Origin: Chelonoidis abingdonii
Lineage: Eukaryota > Chordata > Testudines > Testudinidae
Direction of reading: 5' to 3'
Assembly: GCF_003597395.2 (NCBI RefSeq)
Contig: NC_133773.1
Location: 71,138,782 to 71,202,781, forward strand
Length of the DNA: 64,000 bases
The first letter of the stretch is position 1; each line of letters starts with the position of its first letter. The position numbers and the translations under genes are program-made. Under the pieces are notes generated by a model. That model saw nothing but the letters and a program-made list of their open reading frames with translations. It made no database searches and was not told the origin of the DNA. Positions 49,519 to 62,670 of this stretch are shown here, in pieces.

Positions 49519-50026
49519 CTTTCTAAACATGCATTCTGAAACAGACAGGAATATTTCTGGTAAATGCAAAGCTGGTTGATATAGTTCTTGCTCTCACCCC
49601 TTGATGTTTACAGGAGCTAAAATCTTGTCTCGCTCCCTCCCCTTTTGATTGCTTTATTTTGCAGTCTTTACAGTGCCTGGTGGCCTGTGAATTATTTCAA
49701 TTGCTTTATTTAAAATAATAAAAGTTGGTTTATCAGGTAAAAGCAGATGCTAAAGCTAGATTCAGTAATTATCACATAAAATGGATCCATACATATGTAT
49801 GACTTTATCAGGTAATAACAGGTACTGAATATATATCCCTCCAGACACAATAGCTACATATTACAAATTTATGACTCTTCAGTATCTACTGTGCAGTTAG
49901 CTTCCAGCAGCCTCCAATGGACAAATCTCACCTCGCTCTCCTGGGGCTATGATGGGTATATTTTATTACCTTCAGCTTGTATAACCACAACTAATCATGG
50001 TATTGTGGCTCCCTCAAAAAAAGTGA

Positions 50027-50074
50027 GAGTGTGTGTGTGTACGCATGCGTGCGCACACACACACACACACACTC
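50027..50074. repeat. (GT)n-(CA)n near-palindrome
   Basis: GT repeats run into a central acgcatgcgtgcgc and then CA repeats, bounded by gagt and actc. The tract is alternating purine-pyrimidine throughout and nearly self-complementary, so it can form a hairpin, cruciform or Z-DNA. Confidence 0.85.
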
Positions 50075-51142
50075 TGCCCCTTCCCCCGCCATACCCCCAG
50101 GGCAGATTTTGCTGCCAGGAAACTGTTTGTGTCAGGAGGTTAACAAACACACAAATTAAAAATACTGAGCAGACAAGCATTACTTTCAAGTCAAATAGAA
50201 AAGCTTTCCAGGTCACCTTGAGGTGTACCACTTTAAACATCTCAAATTTCCCACAAGATGATCGTCTGAGATGAAATTCCCAGAACATAGTGTGAAATTT
50301 GAAGCTTTTGTTCACTAGACCTCTATAGGCTTACTTATGTTTTACAGAATGTAAAAATAGCTTTGTCCCTGCTTACAAAAGGAAGGATCTTCAAAATATG
50401 AGGCTATGTAAATGTGTAATCTAACCTCCTCTTCATGTGAAGAATTATAAGTACTACATGAATATACTTTTTCACATTATGATTATCCCAGGGCATAGTT
50501 TGCTCCTAAAACAAAACAGTTTGAAATTTAGAATGATGTTCTCAACACGTGATCCTTACTGGGTGTATAGTTTGTGTAGGATTATATAAGTGTTTTAAGA
50601 ATAATACTGTTAAACCATGAAGTGCTTAAATAATATACAGAAATGGGAAAAGAAGATACAGTGGGATACAGATGACATTTAGGCAAAGAGTTAGACGTTT
50701 GGATCATCCAAGGCTGAATCAAAGCCAGGGCTTGGTTTCCATTTTCACAGGGCTAAATTCTTGAGATTTTGAGTGCTTCCAAATCAGAAATCAAAAACAC
50801 CCCCTTCAGCCTTCCTGTATTGCGTCTGTCCCCTAACAAAAAGCATAGGGGCATCTTTGGATTTGAAATCAATCGAAATTCTCCCAAAATCTGAGAGGGC
50901 TCCAGAGTTTATTGCCGGTTTTGAATCACTACCACAGAATTATGGACAGGCAACACTTATTAACACTTCCCATTATAAGAGCCTGCTTTCAGTTGCTTAT
51001 ATCTTTGCCAAACTTCAGCCATTTTGGCTGAATTAAACAATTTTCACAAAATTTCAGCAGAGGCTGGAACATCTGAAGATGTATAATCATTATTGCCAGG
51101 CAAAGGACTCAGCCAATTTACAGCAAGAGGGGGGAAATAATT

Positions 51143-51320
51143 AGCACTTACATACATCTTTATACCTTCAAAATTCTTTACAGAGATAAACAAATTCATT
51201 CTCACAACATCTGAGTGGTGTGTGCTATTTTCCCCATTTCACAGAAGGAAAAATTGAGTGATAGTGTGGGAGACAGAGACTTGCTTAAGCCCGAAGGAAG
51301 AGGTGAGAACTTAAATCACT
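51143..51320 (+). mobile_element. MIR-type SINE
   Basis: 'ttagcacttacatac', 'ctcacaacatctgagtggtg', 'ttccccatttcacagaagg' and 'gacttgcttaagcc' follow the MIR core and tail in order. It is an old, diverged copy. Confidence 0.7.
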
Positions 51321-51781
51321 AGTCATCTTCTCAAAACAAATCTTATATAGTATCTGATTTAGGGTAGCAAAAACTTGGAGAAGACTTTATTGCACAATAT
51401 CCATGCCTATATAGCACCCTAGGCTTTCCAAGTTGGATTGTTTATAAGTTAGCTAAAAGCGTATCACCTCAAAACAAATGCCTAGTAATTTGTAACTTAG
51501 TATTGCCATTTACAGTATGTCAAAAAGCAGTTTCTGTTTCAAGATTTTATGTTTCAGTTGTGGAGGGGAACTTGGATTGTGTTCTACATTTTTCAGCATG
51601 GACTCATCATTGCCCAGCAATATTTTTCAAAATGTATTCTGGAAATACTAGGTTGGTCCAAATGGCAGGTGTTTTTTGTTGTTTTGGTTCTCATCCATTA
51701 CTCCAATCACCCTGTTCAAAAGCCACTCTCTTGTCTCCTGTGTCTGAAGTGGCTGGAATGCCATTCAAATTCTTGGACTTC

Positions 51782-52908
51782 TGTGGTAATAGCCTCCTGT
51801 GGTAATAGCCTCCTGTCCCAGACCTGGACTTTAGTGTCCAAAATCTGGGGGCTTACCTGAAACTCCCCCAAGCTCACTACCAGCTTGGATATTCTCGCTG
51901 CCACCAGATCAGGAATTGATGGGGCCTGATCCCCCCTTTCCTCTCTCTGGTGTCCCCAACCCTCCCTTGGTGGGACACCCAGATTCCAAATCCCTTGGAT
52001 GCTAAAAGCAGGGGAGAAAACCCCTTCCCCCCTCCTTCCCAGGCTTGCCTCTTGGTCTAGCCTGCGAGTATCAAGAAACCGGTTTCTCTGCTTCCCAAGA
52101 GATAAGCGTTCTCTACCCTCAGGACAATTGAGATGCAAAATACCAACAGCTTGGTTTTGCCCTTCCCCGTGCCTGCCTTCCCGTGAGGGAGACAGATACC
52201 TGATACAGAGGTGATTCTTTTTCTCTTTCCCCGGAGCCTGCTCTTTCCCTGAAAGCAATAGGAAAATAGCCCACAGCCTGGCTTTTCCCTTCCCTTTGCC
52301 TCCCTAGGAAAAGAAACTTCCACACGTTTTAAAAGAAAAGTTTATATAAAAAAAAAAGAAAGAAAATATAAAACAATAATCTTGCATTAAGAAACTCAAT
52401 ACAGGCTCTTGCTTATAAGAAAATATGAAGAAACAGTCTGATTTAAAAGATAGCCCAATTAAACCAGTCCAACCAATCCACATACATGTAAATACAACCC
52501 AAAGCTCCTCATAGCCGAATTGCTTGGGGTTCCTTTGTACTCACAGATGTGTAGGAGACACTTGGAGATAAGATGCAGTTAGGAGAAAGCTTGTTAACTC
52601 ACAGCCGAGAAAACAACAAAAGACACAGCCATCCACATCTATTCGTACAACACAAAGCTCCTCATAGCCGAATTGCTTTGGGGTTCCTTTGTACTCACAG
52701 ACTTTTGGTATAATATTTGAAATAAGAAGGAGTTAGGAGGAAACCTTGTTTACTCACAGCCGAGAAAACAAAAAAGACCCCGAGTATACAAATTCCCGCC
52801 CCTGACTTTAAACAATCCAGTTCTCTGATTGGTCCTCTGGTCAGGTGTTTGGTTACCCTTTCCAGGTAAAAGAAACTTAACCCTTACCTTACCTATCTAT
52901 TTATGACA
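51782..52908 (-). mobile_element. Solo LTR with perfect 5-bp target duplication
   Basis: It runs from TGTGGTAATAGCC to CTATTTATGACA and is flanked by ACTTC on both sides (51777-51781 and 52909-52913). A 16-bp unit, tgtggtaatagcctcc, is doubled at the very start. On the minus strand the end TGTCATAAATAG is followed by GACCAATCAG and a TTTAAAG box, placing the promoter on the minus strand. Near the centre a 153-bp segment is tandemly duplicated. Long frames here (up to 180 codons) carry no retroviral domain. It is a solo LTR of a turtle type recalled from memory. Confidence 0.9.
52500..52780. repeat. Tandem duplication within the LTR
   Basis: Two units with a period of 153 bp begin 'caaagctcctcatagccgaa' at 52500 and 52653. 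Each includes 'ggttcctttgtactcacag' and 'ctcacagccgagaaaaca'. The units differ by scattered substitutions and indels, so the duplication is not recent. Confidence 0.85.
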
Positions 52909-54144
52909 ACTTCCTACAAGAATATAGAGCCACATATACTGAAAGAGGCTCAAATTGTTTCTGTGAGCACAATTAATTGTGGAGGATTAGGGAATGAACC
53001 CTACAATATTCTCAGCTCTTCCTCAGCTATGGTGAACATGTCAGTTACACTTAAACCTAGAGCTCTGATGTATAGAGCACTGTATACTAACAGCTGAGTC
53101 ATCAGGTTTCTCCAGTTTTTTTTTTAGGAATGAGAAAAGTGTGACATTTTGTTAATGAGCTGAACATTTTTTAACATCACCAATTCATTGGGTACTATGA
53201 AAAGGGGATTATGATAGGCCTTTAATCAGTTAAGTCATAAAGTATCCTTGAATGTATGTACGGAGAAAAGAAAATTTTCCTATCAGAGACCTCTGTATAG
53301 GGATGCTGTGGAGTGACAGCATTAAAAAATTTGATAAGAAAAATAACAGGAGATAAGGCACAGTTGTTCTAATTCTAATACAGCATTTGGGGATTAATGG
53401 GTTTGCATCTTTAGTGAATCTAATGCAAGATGTACAGCAAATGCTGGTCTTTCTTTTTGCATTTAAATTACAGCAATCACATTACAGGGACCTCATTATC
53501 CCACTGCAGGCTACAGGTAACTCCTTATGGTTATTTATATCCTGTAGCGGGAAAACAGGATCCCAAGTGAGTAAAATATTTCCTTCTCTGTTATACTGGA
53601 ATACCACAATTATATGCTCAAAAACATATTTGCAGGATTGCTCTTTTGCAACTGAATCTCAAAACTATTTGCTCAAATCAAAGCTGATATATCAATACCT
53701 ATATTCATAACATGACAGTACTGAACATATTGAGAAGTAATAAACTGAACCGGTTTTGTCTGTCTCATTTAGCATCACATTCAGGAAAACAATAGGCCTT
53801 TTACTCAAACTGATATTTCCATAATAGTGTTCTAAAAAAATAGTGAACCTTAAGTGGAATAAAAACCATTTCTCTCACCCAATAGCACCCTCAGTGGACA
53901 TTTCATGGAACACACAAATTTTCATTCTGGTTATGGCAGATCTCTCCATTTCAGAATGGGGGGTATTTGCACAGTCATGTAGAGGGAAGACTAGAATGGA
54001 CATAAGTAAAGATAATAGCCTATAATGATTGAAGGGGAAAGCCATGGAACTTGACTTCCCTCATGTTACTTTTGAGACCACAGACATGATCTGAACAAAG
54101 AACAGATAATCAGGAATGCTTAAAGTCTAATTCTGTCCCTGATC

Positions 54145-54260
54145 ATGAAGCTTGGTAAGCCACATTCTCAGTACCTTGGTTTCCCTATGTGTAAAATGAG
54201 GCTAATAATATCTACCCCACTGGAATTAATTAATTCTTTCATGTTTGTAAAGAATCTCAT
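54145..54260 (-). mobile_element. MIR-type SINE
   Basis: The antisense MIR text 'ccttggtttccctatgtgta' is followed by 'aaatgaggctaataatatct'. The copy is partial. Confidence 0.6.
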
Positions 54261-54803
54261 TGCCAAATCAACATTTTCCAAAAAGCATAAAAGTAAAAAC
54301 TCATCTCATCCTCCCTGTGGGAATTCCCTGACCTACTGTCCTTCTATTGGCCCCCCACGCCTCACACTTAACTCTTGAAATAGCTATAATCCTTCACATG
54401 GCATAGTTTTAGATACGAATTTCCTAAAGAACCACCACTTCTTATGTGAACCTACGGAGGTTCAAGGACGGGTGACTGATGTCTGTGCCTGACTTCAGAT
54501 GTAGAAAGTGTCTCATGAAGACGACTAAGGATCAGATTTTACAGGTATTTAAGTGCCTTCTTTTTCTTCTTCTTTCGTATGGCTTGGGTAGGTAGCAACA
54601 ACTACACATTTATATCTAAGTTTGATAGCCAGCACATTGCTACAGCAGTGAGCTGGCGAATGTCCTTCAGGCTCCCGGCAAAAGAATGAAGGGGGCATTC
54701 AGATATGATGTACTCTATCAATTGTGCCTGGTGACCACAGTTGCATACAGGTGTTTGCCTCATTTTCCGTTTTAAAAGGGTTTGTTCACATCTCCAATGA
54801 GAT

Positions 54804-54893
54804 CATAAAATCATAGAATATCAGGGTTGGAAGGGACCTCAGGAGGTCATCTAGTCCAACCCCCTGCTCAAAGTAGGACCAATTCCCAACTAA
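54804..54893 (-). mobile_element. CR1 LINE 3'-end fragment
   Basis: 'aatcatagaatatcagggtt', 'ggaagggacctcaggaggtc' and 'tagtccaaccccctgctcaa' are the reverse complement of a young CR1 tail. The surrounding 54.4-55.17 kb may be an older repeat that I could not name. Confidence 0.9.
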
Positions 54894-55177
54894 ATGTCCT
54901 GGTGCAATTCAATCTGCACCAGTCTTTGCAACATAAATCAAAACCCAGTGGTTCCTCAAAGGATCAGAGATGAGCTGTTTGTTTTGAGTGGTTGATCATT
55001 ACTATGTTCACTTGGAGGTCGTTAAACAATGTCCAGTGGCCAATTGATGACATTGGTATGTTGGTGGAATTGCACAAAACACAGAGCACAAAATACACCA
55101 GCACTTAACAGAAGCACCACGTGAAGGTTGTCATCTTGCTCCTTTATGTGCCTAAAGATGCAGACGTGTGTAATGGG

Positions 55178-55741
55178 CAGGGCCGGTGCAAGGATATTTT
55201 GCGCCCTAGGTGAAACTTCCAGCTTGCGCCCCCCCCCCAAAATAAAATAAATCACATACATTATTCATGTATACATTTAAATCAACCCAGGGCTCCCAGC
55301 TGCAGAGGTGGCTGGGAGCCCCCAGGGCTCATGGGCAAAGTAAAAGGCCCCAGACAGTGGTCACCATGGAGCTTCAGGCCCTTTAAATCCCCACCGCAGA
55401 TCCAGCTGGGATTTAAAGGGCTCGGGGGCTGGGGCCAGGATTTAAAAGGGAGCTCTGGGCCCTTTAAATCACGACCCCAGCCCCGGCCGCTGGAGCTACA
55501 GGCGGGATTTAAAGGGCTCGGAGCTCCCAGCCACCGGCGCCCCTGCTGGCGATGACAATAATTGCATGGAGCAGCTGCTGCACTGAAAGAGGGAGTCTGA
55601 GCCACACGTGTCAGCGTGCTGCTGGCAGTCCAGCCCAGGAACTCTGTAAAAAAAACAATTGGGAGCACTGCTTTTTGGCACCCCCAAATCTTGGCATCCT
55701 AGGCAACTGCCTAGTTTGCCTTAATGATAGCACCGGCCCTG
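55178..55741. mobile_element. Non-autonomous hAT with perfect 8-bp target duplication
   Basis: Perfect terminal inverted repeats CAGGGCCGGTGC and GCACCGGCCCTG bound 564 bp, and GTAATGGG is present on both sides (55170-55177 and 55742-55749). The interior is GC-rich with repeated 'gggatttaaagggctc' and 'gccctttaaatc' words in both orientations. There is no transposase. The intact ends and duplication suggest a younger insertion than the other hAT copies here. Confidence 0.95.
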
Positions 55742-55861
55742 GTAATGGGTTTTCAAAAGCATTCATCTGCATTTTTAAAAATCTGGCCCGAAGTTGTTGA
55801 ATATACCTATTCAGTTGGACAGGTTTGGGATATAATTTATGTGGAAATATGGTAATGTACA

Positions 55862-58689
55862 AACTCCTTACTGGCCCTGCCCCTTCAAACCTTCATGTAC
55901 AAACTGGCTGAGCTACCACTAAACTTTGTACTGTGTCACACCAAGATTCTGCGTATTGGGGGCTGTTGATCCTCATGTCAATCATGGACCTTGCTATATA
56001 TGTGGAAACACACTGGAGCTGGTCTTTTACATGAGAACAAATTTAAAAAGTGATTCTTAACCTGTTTTAGATTTGATTATTCTCTGCCCCTTGCTGATAT
56101 AACTAGGGATCAGGAATAGCTTGTTACAGCTCTGGTTAGCCAGAAGATTGTGACTAGAGTTGGTGTGTGTGTGTGGTACAGTTTTTTTGCAAAACTTTTC
56201 ACAAATCATTTTTTTGTCAGACCAGCTATAATTATTACCATTATGTGTGGATTAAGACTTCTCTATTGTAATCTAGACTTTTGTCATCTCAAGTGTGCAC
56301 TACTGCAATGTGTTAAGGTAAACACTGAAGACTATTCAGAAGCTCCAGCTAGTGCACCATTCATGTTTGTATAGCACCAAACGCAATGGTGAGGTTTGTA
56401 GGCACTACTGCAATATAAATGTTAAATAAATAACCTGCCCATCTTCATACTCTGCCAGTCCACTTCTAAGTCAAATTCAATGGGATGGTTACACTCTTCA
56501 AAGTCCTAACTTGATCCCAAACTATTTATCAGAGCAACTTCCTCTCCTCATACACTGCACCAAAACTACTATACTTGGAAGGAATGTTTTTGGCTTGAGA
56601 TCCTCAGGGTGAAGTTTGAGAACATTTAGGTGCACTTGGTAGCAGTCCCTCTGCAACTTCTTCTAGCAGAAATTACTTTGGAGCCTTAGCTTGGCATGAT
56701 GTAGATTTGCAACTCTGTGGCTTGGCTTTCCCATATTGGCAGGCTGTAGGTGTCCTCTATTGAACTCTGTGGGAGTTCTGTCACTGAGTTCAATGAAGCC
56801 AAGATTTTACCCATAGACTCTGGACACCTTTTAAAGTCTCTGCTCAGTAGTTAAGATGACTAACAAGAAATTAACAGACTATGTCCACCCCATTCTTTTG
56901 ATGTTTGGTACTATTGAAAAGTGCACCTAGATGTTGGTTGCCTGTTAAAGAGTTACAATAGTAATTTTCTTATTAATGTTCATTACATAGCATTTTTATT
57001 ATTAATGGACTGTATTAAAATGCTAATAGCAGGACCTCAGTAATGAAATATGCATGTTGGTACATGAAGACATCATTAAAGCCAATCCATTTCATTTATA
57101 GTGTCATATAATTTGTGACTTCATATTTTCTATCAGCTCTTGACAGAATAATTAAAGAACAATCAAGCTTGTCACTAGTTAACATTATCATTACGTCTGT
57201 ATGCCATGTAAAATGTGATAATGAATGGAGAACGTTCGTAATTTTGGAATGGTAACATACTGTGTTTAACCACAGAAGGAATTTAATAAAGAAACATGTG
57301 GGGGTGGTTGCTTCTTTCTACATTAGTAGAAATCAAAGAAGGGCAAGTCAAGATAATGAATAAAAGAAAGATTAAAATCATGAGAAGTAATAGCACTCTC
57401 TCTATTCATCAAATAGATCTAGGCTATAACATATGCATAACTTTTTTTGGCAAACTGAGGACTGAGTTGCCTCCTTTCCCTGCACAGGTGTGCCACAGTG
57501 TGAGAAAATGTGTGAAGAGCCTTCTCTCCCCAGGCATCCCCTCTGTCAATGCCTGGCATTTGCACAATCCCTGCACACAGGGGAGAATAGGAACTGTTCT
57601 CTTCAACTGTCCCCAGAGTTACAAGCTGCCCCAATGGGTATGGAAAGGTATAAGAGCCATTGCTCCACCTCGCCTCACCACCTGCAAGCAGAACTGGTAC
57701 TGAACACACAGACATGTGTTGGTGCAGTACATCTACCGCCCCTTCACACCAGACCTTTGGGAGCGATTGTGCATCCTAACACAAAAATCTCTCTTAGAGC
57801 TCCTGCTGGGTGACACATCTCCAGACCACACAGGGATTTCTATAAATTGCAGCACACACTATAATTTTAAAGGCTCTCCATTGTGTCAGCCTAAATTGCT
57901 CTGAAGGCCTGAATCAGATTAGTGATTTATATTTGTAAGGAGGACACCAAGGACATTTCTCCTTTCTCAATTCTCTTCCCTCCCCACTTATATTTAGTTA
58001 TGAGAAAAACGAATTCTTTTTTGTTTTTCACATATTTTTCTTTATTTTGCATGACCATTTTCTAAATGTATTTAGAAATACTCTAATCTGCAGCCTAGAA
58101 AGTATTCTGGGGTTTCTCCCAACTACATATTTTTGCAAATATGTCACTGGAGTAGACCTGTTTTCCTTTCCACCAATATTATTTGCATTACTTTTGAGAA
58201 CAGGAGCACCCTACTTTTTTTTTTAAGTAAAGGAAGTTTTTGAATGCATAGAATATCCACCAACCATTATCACAGAGCATAGAAAAAACAAGAGGACTAG
58301 TGTTTAACTTCAACCCTACTTGCTGATTTTTTTTTTAAGAGCTACAAAATACGAGCATAAGTCTACACCTTTCCCTGCTAGGCACCTATATTCCTGCCCC
58401 CACAGTTCTCTCTTTCTTCAGGAAGGGAAGACTCAGACTCTTATATGGTCCTGGTTTACAAGTAACAAGATGCACCTCAACAGGCTGCCAGGGAAGTCAG
58501 CAGAACAACTAGCACCTGACCCAGAACTACATAAATAAAGTTTATTATATTTCTTAAAGCAACATTTTTTAGATTGGTGGTCCCCTCATAAAGGCCCTGT
58601 TATTCTCAGTTTTCCTAAAAGAAATCTCCATTATACTTCTCAGAAAACAATAGCTCATTAGCAGACCAAGTGGCATATCGATAATGCAG
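55862..58689. other. Intergenic, no gene seen
   Basis: No exon or repeat family recognised. A GC-moderate stretch at 57470-57830 has overlapping frames on both strands with no domain. Confidence 0.5.
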
Positions 58690-60110
58690 CATCAGAATAA
58701 TTACAAAAAACCAGGTGATGGTGTTTATCCAATTAGTCTCCCAAAGCATTTCAGTGGAGACTCTGCCCAATACTTCTTGGCTACAGTTAGCTTCTCTTCG
58801 GAATATAATTTAGAACCATTACATTGTGTTTCTTTGATCACAGGTTGTGATGTTATATCCTTGATTCTCCAACACAGCCTAAGAGACCCATTACTTAACA
58901 GAAAAAAAGACAGCATCGTGGGGGAAGGAAATTTGCAATGTAACTTGGAATCTTTTGAATGGTCTTCCATCCAAAATAGCTCGATTATTGGGCAACTCCA
59001 CAACATATACCTTATATGGCAAGGAATTCTGGTCATATCACAGACATTGTCTAATCAGGTTCTTTATTCTAAAACACTGGATAGCTGTAACACTCTATAC
59101 AACAGAGCTTTCCAGCCAGTATAAATAAAGATTTGCTGTGCTTTATTCCAGGTCTGCCTCTAGACCCAATTTCTGAAAACATCTGCCAAGTCTTCATTCT
59201 ATTGTTCATTCATAGGATGTTAGTCACATTTTTTTGCGTTTATGAATTGGTAGAGTCCTGGTGGAACCTTAAAATAATATTAATAAAGCCTTCCCTCCCT
59301 GCTATGTCAATGAGTGAAGTGAAGGTAATTTGTATGTGTATATTTTCAACATTAAGTAAATACAGGGATCTGTACAACTGGTATAAAGTTGGCTTCTTCA
59401 GATATTGTATGCTAAGTCAGAAAAGAAGGATAGCAACGTTGTACACAAATTGTATAAGACAGAATTCCTGTCTTAGCTCTAAGCAGGTACGAAACAACTC
59501 CCAGATTCAGGCTGTGTGCAGTTATGGGAATGCCAGGAGATGATACAAGGAATAGAAAAAGGATCACCAGGCTTGTACGCTTCAAATTAGAGGGAAGTCA
59601 AACATTAAACATCTTGTATCCTGGAACAGCTGGACTGCTAGAAACAGCAAAATTGAGACTGTCATTCTGTAGCATTGGAAATTAGGCAGGGCAATATCAC
59701 CCTTTCCCTTAGAGAGCTAAAGGGTTGTGAGACGATTCATGGTCTGCTGCACTGCTGCCATATAAATTTGCTGAAGGCCTTATGAAGGTCTTGGAAATTG
59801 TTTTCAGCTGTCAGCTAGGTGGTGATGAAAGATGTTTTAAAAACTAAGGGCATATTTCCATTTTAATAGCATTTATCGTTCTAACCCAGGACATCACCAC
59901 ATGTGACCATTTTTGCATGCCTTTTTAAACATTGATTGTATAAAATAAATTCCCAAATGTAGATTTTTTTCAGAGTCCCAGATTTTAAATAATATCTAAT
60001 TATATTTAGACTAAGGGAGGGCAGTGGGACATTGCGTGGGTAACCTACCAACATAATTTTGGATTTGGCTTCACAAGGTTGCTTCATTCATTGAGGATGG
60101 TTGGTTATCT
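58690..60110 (-). pseudogene. L1-like LINE ORF2 C-terminal remnant
   Basis: The minus strand encodes, in the order expected for an L1 ORF2 C-terminus: a WVRTINAIKMEICP block near 59853-59895; FSKFIWQQ near 59755-59780; LSKGKGDIALPNFQCYR near 59665-59720; and much later an LWSCPIIELFW block near 58970-59010, matching the HxxWxCPxxxxFW zinc-knuckle-like end of L1 ORF2. Stops and frameshifts separate the blocks, so it is inactive. No poly-A tail is clear at the 58.7 kb side. The alternative is a Tx1-type L1 relative. Confidence 0.75.
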
Positions 60111-61221
60111 AATGAAAGAGGCACAAGTCCAGAAGGAATTGGATGATGTGCAGTGAATGGGAAATGAGGTTGCACACTTGCAAATTAAAAATAAAATATT
60201 GAACAGGTGTTTCATTTATTCCACACCATGGAATATGTCCTCTAAACAAGGCAGTGGGTCCTACAAAGAAAACAGAGGAATCCTCAGCTAGTGTAAATCA
60301 GCTTAGCTCCATTGAAATCACATCTAACTGGTGGTGTGGGCACACAAGGGGACATTTAAGGTCATATAGACAACCTTAACTATGGCATTTCCAGTCTTTT
60401 GAGTACCTCTGTCACTCTAGCATTCTGTATGGTCTAATATTTATTTTTGCATTGTCAGATTCACATGGATTTATTTTTTCAGCAAACTAGGGCTGACATA
60501 AATCTCTGATTTGTATATGAATCTGGCAGTTTTGAAAAGCTTGATTCCAAATTTCTGTACGATTCACATATACAGTATTTTAAATGGCCATCACTACATG
60601 ACATGTGATGGCAGATCTTTTAACTATGGCCTGGCTTCCGCTTTCTTAGCTTCTTTATTGCAACTGGACCTCAGTCCCAGACTGCCTATCTGCTGCTTCC
60701 CTCCACTCTGTCCCCAGAGTCAACCAAATCTCTCCCTTCCTCAGCCACTTCCCCACCCTTACCCTCCCATCAGTTTCTGCTCTCTCATTCTTTCCTTATC
60801 ATAGTAAGAGTTGCTGCTTTGCCATACAGGCAAATGGAACACTGTTTAAATAAGAAAAAATAAATACAGTGTGAGTTAGACAAATTTATCTTCATCCCAA
60901 TTCTATGTCTATCCAATTCTTCCAGGGAAGTAGTGAATCTAAGGGCAGTTGTTCCATTGCCTGAGAAGTCAAATGGCACATGTGAATATTTCTATCAGGG
61001 CAGTGAGGAAGTAGAAGCTTTTAACTGTACAGTCCAGCAGCCATAAGAGAGCAGTCAGGGTCAACTATCAAAAGCACCCTCTATTAAGCAATCATCACTG
61101 TCTATTCAGATTTAAGATTCAGATTTTTTCCTCAGACAGACCAGCAGCCTTCACCCATTGCCAACAATATATATGAGATTTGTTATATCTCTATTAAAAT
61201 CTGCAGTTTGACGAATGTGAC

Positions 61222-61260
61222 TTAGGCCTGGTCTACACTGGTGGTGGGGGGTAAGTTTAG
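61222..61260. mobile_element. MITE left-end fragment
   Basis: 'cttaggcctggtctacactg' is the end of an abundant turtle and archosaur MITE family. No partner end is visible nearby. Confidence 0.45.
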
Positions 61261-62454
61261 GCACACTCTTAAATATAGTATTCCTTTCTAAAGCACTATG
61301 AAAAGATAGTTAATCTCTTTCCTCCTTTTCATTATAATTATCACACACAAATACACAAACTAAAAATATAACAAAAAAATACAGCAACAAATTGGTGTGA
61401 AATTTGCTGTTCTAAAAACTATAGGATGACCTTCATCCTTCTGTGTTCAGCATCAATAAAAAGTGAATACCTGAGTAGACACAGTAGAATTCCTTGGTTT
61501 AAGTGAACATAGAAAATATGAATGCTCTAAGGCCTGCTTTTTCATTATTAAGAAATCAGATAATCATCAATTTAATTATGTCAGCCAAAGCAGCATATAT
61601 TTTCACAGTATAAAGAGAATAATTTAATATTTTCATAACAAAGAAAATATTTGTGTGGAGTCACCTCTTCATTGTTTGGGAAATGTTCTGAAAGCCAAAA
61701 GTAAGCCTGTATTATTCTTTTCAAATAGCTCTAAGTTGATTAGATGGTCAGATATTACATATTTAAACAAGACTATGAGAGTAATCTAAAGCAATGCAAT
61801 ATACCGTATATTAGAAACCAAAGGGTTTATGAAATGATTGCATGTTACCAGGGCAATAAAATAAAAGAGGAAAAACTATGCACCATTAGAGGTTTTCCAA
61901 TGGGAACAAACGCTGAGTTAGAGATTAATTAAATATTTATTACGGACTAGAAGATATGGTTTTTGCATTTTCCCAAATGAAGCTCCCTTGAAAGGAATAT
62001 TGACTGAGCCACATGTGTTATTGCACTTTTGTCTTTAGCAAATGCATATAAAATCTTTCTATATATTTATGATGCACTGTTGAATTCATTTTATTTCCAA
62101 AAGTAGATTATTTTTACTTTTATTTTAACGGAGTCTTATTTACAAAATGCTCGAGAGGAAAATATAGAATACCAATGCAAGATTATGACATTTAGAACTG
62201 AGGTTAGTTTAGTACCAATAAGTTGTTATATAAATATTTTGAGTATTTTCTATACAGTAGGTGTTACATTCACTGGCCTTCTGGCATACCTGATCTGTTT
62301 GGAAGAAGCCCAGGTTCAGATTCCTAGGATCACATCTCATCAAGAGGTTTTTCTGGTTGCACATTATACACTAGCCTTATCTAAAGTACTTATGTGACTC
62401 CTGTTACTGTAACATTTTAGTACCATACCATCTTCACATATTTATCACATATCA

Positions 62455-62670
62455 CCTGTATGAGAGAGGTAAATGCTATTATTCCTCATTTGATAAATGG
62501 GGTACTGAGGCAGAAAGGGACAGATATTTAAAAGGTAAGGTACCTAAAGATGCAGATAAGTTTCTAAATACCTTTAAGAATCTGAGCCTAAAAATCACAA
62601 AGGATGTCAGGGACAAAGCCAGAAGCCAAACCAGGGTCCCCTAAGTCCCAGGCTACACTAGACCATCTTT
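62455..62670 (+). mobile_element. Core-SINE/MIR-like remnant
   Basis: 'ctattattcctcatttgata', 'ggggtactgaggcagaaagg' and, after about 80 bp of unrelated or diverged text, 'gggacaaagccagaagcc' and 'gtcccctaagtcccaggc' follow the order of an amniote core-SINE tail. Confidence 0.5.

Noticed and set aside
49891..50274. 127-codon plus-strand and 106-codon minus-strand frames
   Set aside because: Both owe their length to the stop-free GT/CA tract.
51716..52258. 180-codon minus-strand frame
   Set aside because: It crosses the edge of the solo LTR at 51782. No retroviral or cellular domain is visible, and it is best explained by base composition.
54400..55170. Possible gene or LINE on the minus strand around the CR1 and hAT inserts
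   Set aside because: The text looks repeat-derived and has some open frames, but I could not match a domain or define ends.
58684..59124. 146-codon plus-strand frame
   Set aside because: The coding strand of this region is the minus strand (L1-like motifs), so this frame is antisense.
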